Positions 59,191-64,000 of a stretch of 64,000 nt of DNA are shown here, piece by piece. The stretch comes from Butyricicoccus porcorum (lineage in GTDB: Bacteria; Bacillota; Clostridia; Oscillospirales; Butyricicoccaceae), in contig NZ_NHOC01000002.1 in NCBI RefSeq assembly GCF_002157465.1, positions 124,508 through 188,507 on the forward strand. Direction: 5' to 3'. The position numbers and the translations under genes were made by a program. A model generated the notes under the pieces. That model was not told where the DNA came from and ran no database searches. It saw only the letters and a list, made by a program, of their open reading frames with translations. Every line of letters begins with the position of its first letter. The first letter of the stretch is position 1.

Positions 59191-60077
59191 TGATGACAGA
59201 AACAGGAATCATTCTCAAGGGAATCGGTGGATTTTATTATGTCCGCACACAGTCCGGCGTCATTGAATGCAAGGCGCGCGGCAGGTTCCGCAAGGCAGCG
59301 GAAAAGCCGGTGATCGGTGACCGCGTGACCATTGAGGTGCAGGACGACGGCACCGGCTATATGATGTCCATTGAGCCGCGCAAAAACCAGCTGCTGCGAC
59401 CGGCAGTTGCGAACGTCGATCAGCTGGTTGTGGTGTGCAGCGCTGCTCCGCCGAAGACGGAGACGCTGCTCATCGACAAGGTGACGGCAATTGCCGCACA
59501 CAAGGGCATCGATACATTGATTGTCATCAACAAGTGTGATCTCGACCGCGGCGACCGGCTGTATCAGATTTACACGCAGGCGGGCTTTTCTGTGTTCCGC
59601 GTCAGCGCGGAGACAGGTGAGGGCGTTGACGCGCTGCGCGCTGCATTGGCGGGAAAGGTTTCTGCTTTTGCAGGCAATTCCGGCGTCGGAAAATCCAGCC
59701 TGCTCAATTGCATTGATGCGGAATTTAACATGAAAACAGGCTCCATCAGTCCTAAGACTGAGCGCGGCCGCCACACCACGCGCCACGTGGAGCTGGTCGA
59801 GCTGCCGGGCGGCGGCTGTATCGCAGATACACCGGGGTTTTCGGCGTTTGACACGGAAAAAATGGATCTGATCCGCAAGGACGATTTGCAATATGCATTT
59901 CCCGAATTTGAGCCGTATATCAACCAGTGCCGCTTTACCGGCTGTGCACATGTCAAGGAAAAGGGCTGTGCCATCCGTGCGGCGGTAGAGGACGGGAAAA
60001 TTCCGCGTGAGCGCCATGAAAGCTACTGTAAATTGTATGAAAGTGTAAAAAATCTCAAGGAGTGGGAGCTGAAGTGA
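59190..60077 (+). CDS. rsgA: Ribosome small-subunit-dependent GTPase A
   Basis: A 295-residue circularly permuted GTPase that helps late 30S maturation. It has an N-terminal OB fold, then G4 VINKCDLD, then the P-loop GNSGVGKSSLLN, G3 DTPGFSAF, and a C-terminal zinc site CRFTGCAHVKEKGCAI. The permuted G4-before-G1 order is diagnostic. Its stop overlaps thiN; rpe, often found between these two in Bacilli, is absent. Confidence 0.97.
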   Translation: MMTETGIILKGIGGFYYVRTQSGVIECKARGRFRKAAEKPVIGDRVTIEVQDDGTGYMMSIEPRKNQLLRPAVANVDQLVVVCSAAPPKTETLLIDKVTAIAAHKGIDTLIVINKCDLDRGDRLYQIYTQAGFSVFRVSAETGEGVDALRAALAGKVSAFAGNSGVGKSSLLNCIDAEFNMKTGSISPKTERGRHTTRHVELVELPGGGCIADTPGFSAFDTEKMDLIRKDDLQYAFPEFEPYINQCRFTGCAHVKEKGCAIRAAVEDGKIPRERHESYCKLYESVKNLKEWELK

Positions 60078-60697
60078 AAACATTGATTCTGGCTTCCGCA
60101 CCTGAGACCGAATACGACTATGTCAGGCAGCTGGCACAGCAGGCGGAGTATATTATCTGTGCGGACGGCGGCACGCGGCATGCGGCGGCATGCGGCATTC
60201 GGCCGGATCTGGTGATCGGCGATTTCGATTCGGGTGCGCGTCCGGACGGCGTCGAAGTCATCGCGCTCCGGCCGGAAAAGGACGACAGTGACCTGATGTG
60301 CTGCACAAAGGAGGCCATTCGGCGCGGTGCGGATGATATTACGTATGCATGTGCGTCCGGCGGGCGCATTGACCATTTCCTGTGTAATCTGTCGCTGCTC
60401 GAATATCTGCACAGCTGCGGCGTGCACGGCATGCTGTGCGACAGCCGCAACCGCGTGACATTCCATCCGGGCGGTGCAGTGTGGTATCAGGCAGATGCGT
60501 CTTACCGCTATGTCGGCATTATTCCGCTGGACGCGGAGCTGATCGGCGTCACGCTGCGCGGATTGAAATATCCGCTCACGGATGCGACAGTTTTGCGCGC
60601 ACAGATGATTACGATATCCAACGAGCCGGCAGCGCCGGAATATATGATATCTGTTCGGGAAGGGCGCTCGCTGGTAATTGAAAGCAAGGATAAATAA
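60074..60697 (+). CDS. thiN: Thiamine diphosphokinase
   Basis: A 207-residue kinase making thiamine diphosphate from thiamine and ATP. Motifs are IICADGGTRHAAACGIRPDL, VIGDFDS, KDDSDLMCCTKEAI and ASGGRIDHFLCNL. It starts with GTG at 60074, overlapping the rsgA stop, after GGGAGCTGA. The next gene follows by 24 bases. Confidence 0.93.
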   Translation: MKTLILASAPETEYDYVRQLAQQAEYIICADGGTRHAAACGIRPDLVIGDFDSGARPDGVEVIALRPEKDDSDLMCCTKEAIRRGADDITYACASGGRIDHFLCNLSLLEYLHSCGVHGMLCDSRNRVTFHPGGAVWYQADASYRYVGIIPLDAELIGVTLRGLKYPLTDATVLRAQMITISNEPAAPEYMISVREGRSLVIESKDK

Positions 60698-60721
60698 AAG
60701 AACAGAACGGAGGATTTTGAA

Positions 60722-60964
60722 ATGAACGTATATAAGACAAAAGGCACCTGTTCGAGAGAAATTCGCTACAGTGTCAAAGACGGCGTTGTTGAGAACATTG
60801 AGGTTGTCGGTGGCTGCGCGGGCAATCTGTCAGGCATCTGCCGTCTGATTAAGGGCATGCCGGTGGAGCAGGTCATCAAGGCGTTTAAGGGCGTCGACTG
60901 CGGCGGCCGCGGCACTTCCTGCCCGGATCAGATTGCACGGGCACTGGAGCAGGCAGGGCAGTAA
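60722..60964 (+). CDS. TSCPD-domain protein (TIGR03905 family)
   Basis: An 80-residue protein. The name-giving motif is GRGTSCPDQIARAL (about 62-76), preceded by GGCAGNLSGICRLIKGM; cysteines at about 10, 33, 41, 59 and 67 suggest metal or Fe-S binding. TSCPD domains also occur at the end of some ribonucleotide reductases, where they bind zinc; free-standing ones have no known function. GGAGGA lies before the ATG. It closes the housekeeping operon. Confidence 0.92.
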   Translation: MNVYKTKGTCSREIRYSVKDGVVENIEVVGGCAGNLSGICRLIKGMPVEQVIKAFKGVDCGGRGTSCPDQIARALEQAGQ

Positions 60965-60979
60965 TTCATCGCAACACAC

Positions 60980-61014
60980 AGGCGGGGCTGTCAATTGGCA
61001 GCCCTGCCTTTTTG
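60980..61014 (+). terminator. Terminator of the housekeeping operon
   Basis: AGGC-G-GGGCTG pairs with CAGCCC-T-GCCTT around TCAATTGG, followed by TTTTT. Confidence 0.88.
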
Positions 61015-61051
61015 TGTGTGCACGGCGGTCAGGTGTGGGCGGAACACGTAC

Positions 61052-61087
61052 AAAATGAATTTTTGCGGGGTAAAAATTCATTTTTTT
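61052..61087. terminator. AT-rich perfect 13-bp hairpin with T-run
   Basis: AAAATGAATTTTT pairs exactly with AAAAATTCATTTT around GCGGGGT, followed by more T residues on the plus strand. It is the second terminator-like signal within 110 bases, between the operon end and the next promoter. Confidence 0.7.
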
Positions 61088-61230
61088 GTTGTCCGTCGAA
61101 AAAATGAAATGCAAGTTGCAAAAGAACATGCTGCAATTTGTGCAAAATGACGCGGAAGGCGCGGAGAACAGAAAATTTTTGTTCAAAGTATGGAAAATTT
61201 AAAAAATGGTATAAAAAGAGCGGTTTATGG

Positions 61231-61259
61231 TTGAAAAAGAGGGGAAATATATCTATAAT
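61231..61259 (+). promoter_or_regulatory. Promoter of the aminotransferase gene
   Basis: TTGAAA and a perfect TATAAT are separated by 17 bases. A leader of about 90 bases follows, with a 7-bp hairpin ACGCGGC/GCCGCGT at 61285-61306. Apart from these and the two terminators, the 61015-61357 region shows no gene. Confidence 0.75.
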
Positions 61260-61357
61260 AAATACCATTGAACAGAAAGATGATACGCGGCGGAACGCAG
61301 CCGCGTCGGCGGATTCCTCCAAGTTGAAGGATCGCCCGGAAAGGATGAACGATTACT

Positions 61358-62554
61358 ATGGTTAAACCGATTTCAAAAATTGCATCCGCAATCGCACCGT
61401 CCGCGACGCTGGCTATCAGCGCGCTGGCAAAGCAGATGAAGGCAGACGGCATTGATGTCGTCAGCTTCGGTGCAGGCGAGCCGGATTTTAATACCCCGGA
61501 GACGATCAAAGAGGCAGGCATTGCCGCAATCCGTGCGAATAAAACCAGATACACCCCGGCAGCAGGCATCATGGAACTGCGCCGCGCGATCTGCAACCGC
61601 ATGAAGGAAGACCTCGGCCTGGAGTACGAGCCGAGCCAGGTTGTCGTTGCATCCGGTGCAAAGCACAATGTCTATCTTGCTATCATGACCTGCTGCGATC
61701 CGGGCGATGAGGTTGTTGTTGCCGCTCCGTATTGGCTGAGCTACGCGGAAATGATCCGCATGGCAGGCGCAGTTCCGGTTGAAGTGCGCGCAGAGGCTTC
61801 TGCACATTTCAAGATCACCGCAGAGCAGCTGGAAGCGGCGATTACCGACAAGACCAAGATGTTCATGCTCAACTCCCCGTCCAACCCGACCGGCATGGTC
61901 TACACAAAGGAGGAGCTGGAGGCACTGGCTGCTGTCTGTGAGAAGCACGGTATCTATGTCCTCGCCGATGATATCTATTATAAGCTGGTATACGATGGAA
62001 TCGAATACACCTCCATCGCTTCGGTTTCCCCGGCAATGAAGGAGCAGTGCATCGTCATCAACGGCGTATCCAAGACCTATGCAATGACCGGTTGGAGAGT
62101 CGGCTACGCGCTGGCCAATCCGACGGTTGCCAAGGCAATGTCCAGCTATGCCAGCCATTCCACCGGTGCACCGGCAACCATGGCACAGTGGGCTGCGGTC
62201 GAGGCACTCGAGGGCCCGCAGGAATCGGTTGAGGAGATGCGCCAGCAGTTCGAGAAGCGCCGCGACCATCTGGTTGAGCGTATGAACAAGGTGCCGGGTG
62301 TTTCCTGCATCAAGCCGCAGGGTGCGTTCTATGTTATGATGGATATGTCCAGCTTTGTCGGCAAGACAATGTACGGCAAGGTCATCGAGAACGACGGCGA
62401 CTTCGCACAGCTGCTGCTGGAAAAGAATCTGGTTGCAACCGTTCCGTGCACGAGCTTCGCGGCGCCGAACTACCTGCGCTGGTCGTATGCGACCTCGATG
62501 GAGCAGATTGACAAGGGCATCGACCGTCTGGAAGAATTTATCGCAAACGCTTGA
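61358..62554 (+). CDS. aspC: Aspartate aminotransferase-like PLP enzyme
   Basis: A 398-residue class I/II aminotransferase of the AspB/AspC (subgroup Ib-like) type. Motifs are SFGAGEPDFNTPETIKEAG, YTPAAGIMELRRAI, NSPSNPTGMVYTKEEL, the aspartate-pyridine ADDIYYKLVYDG, the PLP lysine GVSKTYAMTGWRVGYA and the C-terminal arginine in NYLRWSYATS. It likely makes aspartate from oxaloacetate. It stands before purB, which uses aspartate-derived SAICAR/adenylosuccinate, though purB has its own promoter. Confidence 0.9.
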   Translation: MVKPISKIASAIAPSATLAISALAKQMKADGIDVVSFGAGEPDFNTPETIKEAGIAAIRANKTRYTPAAGIMELRRAICNRMKEDLGLEYEPSQVVVASGAKHNVYLAIMTCCDPGDEVVVAAPYWLSYAEMIRMAGAVPVEVRAEASAHFKITAEQLEAAITDKTKMFMLNSPSNPTGMVYTKEELEALAAVCEKHGIYVLADDIYYKLVYDGIEYTSIASVSPAMKEQCIVINGVSKTYAMTGWRVGYALANPTVAKAMSSYASHSTGAPATMAQWAAVEALEGPQESVEEMRQQFEKRRDHLVERMNKVPGVSCIKPQGAFYVMMDMSSFVGKTMYGKVIENDGDFAQLLLEKNLVATVPCTSFAAPNYLRWSYATSMEQIDKGIDRLEEFIANA

Positions 62555-62580
62555 CACAAATTCCCCCCGCATACTACAAT
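62551..62580 (+). promoter_or_regulatory. Promoter of purB, overlapping the end of the aminotransferase gene
   Basis: TTGACA and TACAAT are separated by 18 bases. The -35 hexamer contains the TGA stop of the upstream gene. Confidence 0.65.
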
Positions 62581-62639
62581 AGAAGAATAGTACCGTGACG
62601 GAATCGGCGTCCCCGCGGCGCCGGGAAAGGAATTTGTTT

Positions 62640-64000
62640 ATGAGCAACAACATATACGAAAGCCCGTTTTGTTCCAGATATGCCAGCCCGGAGATGCTGT
62701 ATGTCTTCTCCCCGGACATGAAGTTCTCCACCTGGCGCCGCCTGTGGGTATCGCTCGCCAAGGCGGAAAAGGAGCTCGGTCTGCCGATTACACAGGAGCA
62801 GATCGACGAGATGGAAGCAAACATTGACAACATCGACTACGAGGTTGCCAGAAAGCGCGAAAAGGAAGTCCGCCATGATGTCATGGCGCATGTATACACC
62901 TTCGGCAAGGTTGCACCGAAGGCAGCGGGCATCATCCATCTGGGCGCGACCAGTGCTTATGTCGGCGACAACACCGATATCATCCAGATGCGCGAGGGCC
63001 TGAAGATTGTCCGCAAGAAGCTGGTTGCGGTGATTCGCCGCCTGTCCGACTTCGCACAGCAGTATAAGGATATGCCGACGCTGGGCTTCACGCATTTCCA
63101 GCCGGCACAGCTGACCACCGTCGGCAAGCGCGCGACGCTGTGGATCAACGAGCTGCTGATGGATCTCGACGAGATCGAGTTCCGTATTGAAAACCTGCGC
63201 ATGCTGGGCTCCAAGGGCACGACCGGCACACAGGCGAGCTTCATGGAGCTGTTCGACGGCGACCATGAAAAGATCCGCAAGATGGAGCAGATGATTGCGG
63301 ATGACTTCGGTTTCCCGGGTGTCGTTCCGGTTTCCGGTCAGACCTATTCCAGAAAGATCGACGCACAGGTTGTCGCAACACTCGGCGGCATTGCACAGTC
63401 CGCAAGCAAGTTCGCAACCGATATGCGCCTGCTCCAGCACCTGAAGGAGCTGGAAGAGCCGTTTGAGGCACATCAGATCGGTTCGTCCGCGATGCCGTAC
63501 AAGCGCAATCCGATGCGCTCCGAGCGTATCTGCTCGCTGGCACGCTATGTCATTGTGGATACCCTCAATCCGGCTGTCACCACTGCAACGCAGTGGTTCG
63601 AGCGCACGCTGGATGACTCCGCAAACAAGCGTATTTCCGTACCGGAGGCATTCCTCGGCATTGATGCGATCCTGAATATTATGATTAACATTTCTGAGGG
63701 CATTGTCGTTTATCCGAAGGTCATTGAGAAGCGCGTGATGGGCGAGCTGCCGTTTATGGCAACCGAGAACATCATGATGAGCGCGGTTAAGCGCGGCGGC
63801 AACCGTCAGGAGCTGCATGAGCGCATCCGTGAGCACTCCATGGCGGCTGGCAAGCGCGTCAAGGAGGAGGGTCTGGACAACGACCTGATCGACCGCATTG
63901 CAGCTGATCCGATGTTCGGCCTGACCAAGGAGGAAATCCTTGCGGAGATGGATCCGAAGGAATATGTCGGCCGTGCACCGCAGCAGGTTGAGGATTTTAT
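62640..64000 (+). CDS. purB: Adenylosuccinate lyase (3' end cut by window)
   Basis: PurB catalyses two fumarate-releasing steps of purine synthesis (SAICAR to AICAR, adenylosuccinate to AMP). The open frame from ATG 62640 runs off the window after 453 codons. It shows MSNNIYESPFCSRYASPEML, GIIHLGATSAYVGDNTDI, TLGFTHFQPAQLTTVGKRA and the signature loop GSSAMPYKRNPMRSERI (the flexible SSxxMPxKRNxxxxE motif). The visible end EYVGRAPQQVEDF is close to the normal C-terminus, so only about 20 residues are missing. GGGAAAGGA precedes the start. Confidence 0.97.
   Translation, partial: MSNNIYESPFCSRYASPEMLYVFSPDMKFSTWRRLWVSLAKAEKELGLPITQEQIDEMEANIDNIDYEVARKREKEVRHDVMAHVYTFGKVAPKAAGIIHLGATSAYVGDNTDIIQMREGLKIVRKKLVAVIRRLSDFAQQYKDMPTLGFTHFQPAQLTTVGKRATLWINELLMDLDEIEFRIENLRMLGSKGTTGTQASFMELFDGDHEKIRKMEQMIADDFGFPGVVPVSGQTYSRKIDAQVVATLGGIAQSASKFATDMRLLQHLKELEEPFEAHQIGSSAMPYKRNPMRSERICSLARYVIVDTLNPAVTTATQWFERTLDDSANKRISVPEAFLGIDAILNIMINISEGIVVYPKVIEKRVMGELPFMATENIMMSAVKRGGNRQELHERIREHSMAAGKRVKEEGLDNDLIDRIAADPMFGLTKEEILAEMDPKEYVGRAPQQVEDF

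Noticed and set aside
61052-61087. Riboswitch upstream of the aminotransferase gene
   Set aside because: It is a simple AT-rich perfect hairpin located before the promoter of that gene, so it cannot lie in its leader; it behaves as a second terminator.

Overview
The window looks like a piece of a chromosome from an anaerobic, moderately GC-rich Firmicute of class Clostridia, Oscillospiraceae/Butyricicoccaceae-like; this taxonomy is inferred from gene content and not tested by a search. Supporting signs are pyruvate phosphate dikinase, a 2-hydroxyacyl-CoA dehydratase activase pair, an SLH-domain lysozyme, a SAM-I riboswitch on metK, the CdaA-CdaR pair, sigma-A-type promoters with 16-18 bp spacers, strong GGAGG ribosome binding sites and U-tract terminators.

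Left part (1-10.6 kb): the 3' end of sbcC with trmO; an exported GH25 lysozyme with three SLH domains; a formate/nitrite-type channel whose terminator was split by an IS1182-like element carrying an IS256 transposase fragment; tRNA-Pro(GGG); a membrane protein with five short N-terminal repeats; glycerol dehydrogenase; and an LCP cell-wall protein.

Middle (10.9-38.7 kb): ppdK; a FUSC-type exporter; a three-gene sugar ABC operon with a long AT-rich upstream region and a LacI/CcpA-type operator-like site; riboswitch-controlled metK; an orphan DltA-like adenylating enzyme; the split double-ASKHA activase pair; a macro-domain protein and a nitroreductase; a TetR regulator divergent from a small protein, an MMPL/RND transporter and a large exported repeat protein; an acetamidase/formamidase lipoprotein with a terminator-like hairpin at its mRNA 5' end, divergent from an Lrp regulator; a DUF815 AAA ATPase; and a DUF3343 protein coupled to a class V aminotransferase.

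Right part (38.7-64 kb): cdaA-cdaR coupled to a COG2509 flavoprotein and an RseC-like protein; DUF5685 plus a DnaJ-domain protein; two small membrane proteins; then the long conserved Firmicutes housekeeping cluster yicC-remA-gmk-rpoZ-coaBC-priA-def-fmt-yugP-rsmB-rlmN-prpC-prkC-rsgA-thiN plus a TSCPD protein. An aspartate-type aminotransferase and purB (cut by the window end) follow.

I found no CRISPR array, prophage, rRNA or recognisable defence system. The least ordinary items are the insertion of an IS into a terminator hairpin with duplication of the whole 25-bp palindrome, the IS1182/IS256 chimera inside it, the acetamidase lipoprotein with its leader hairpin, the five-repeat membrane protein, and an unidentified structured segment upstream of yicC.
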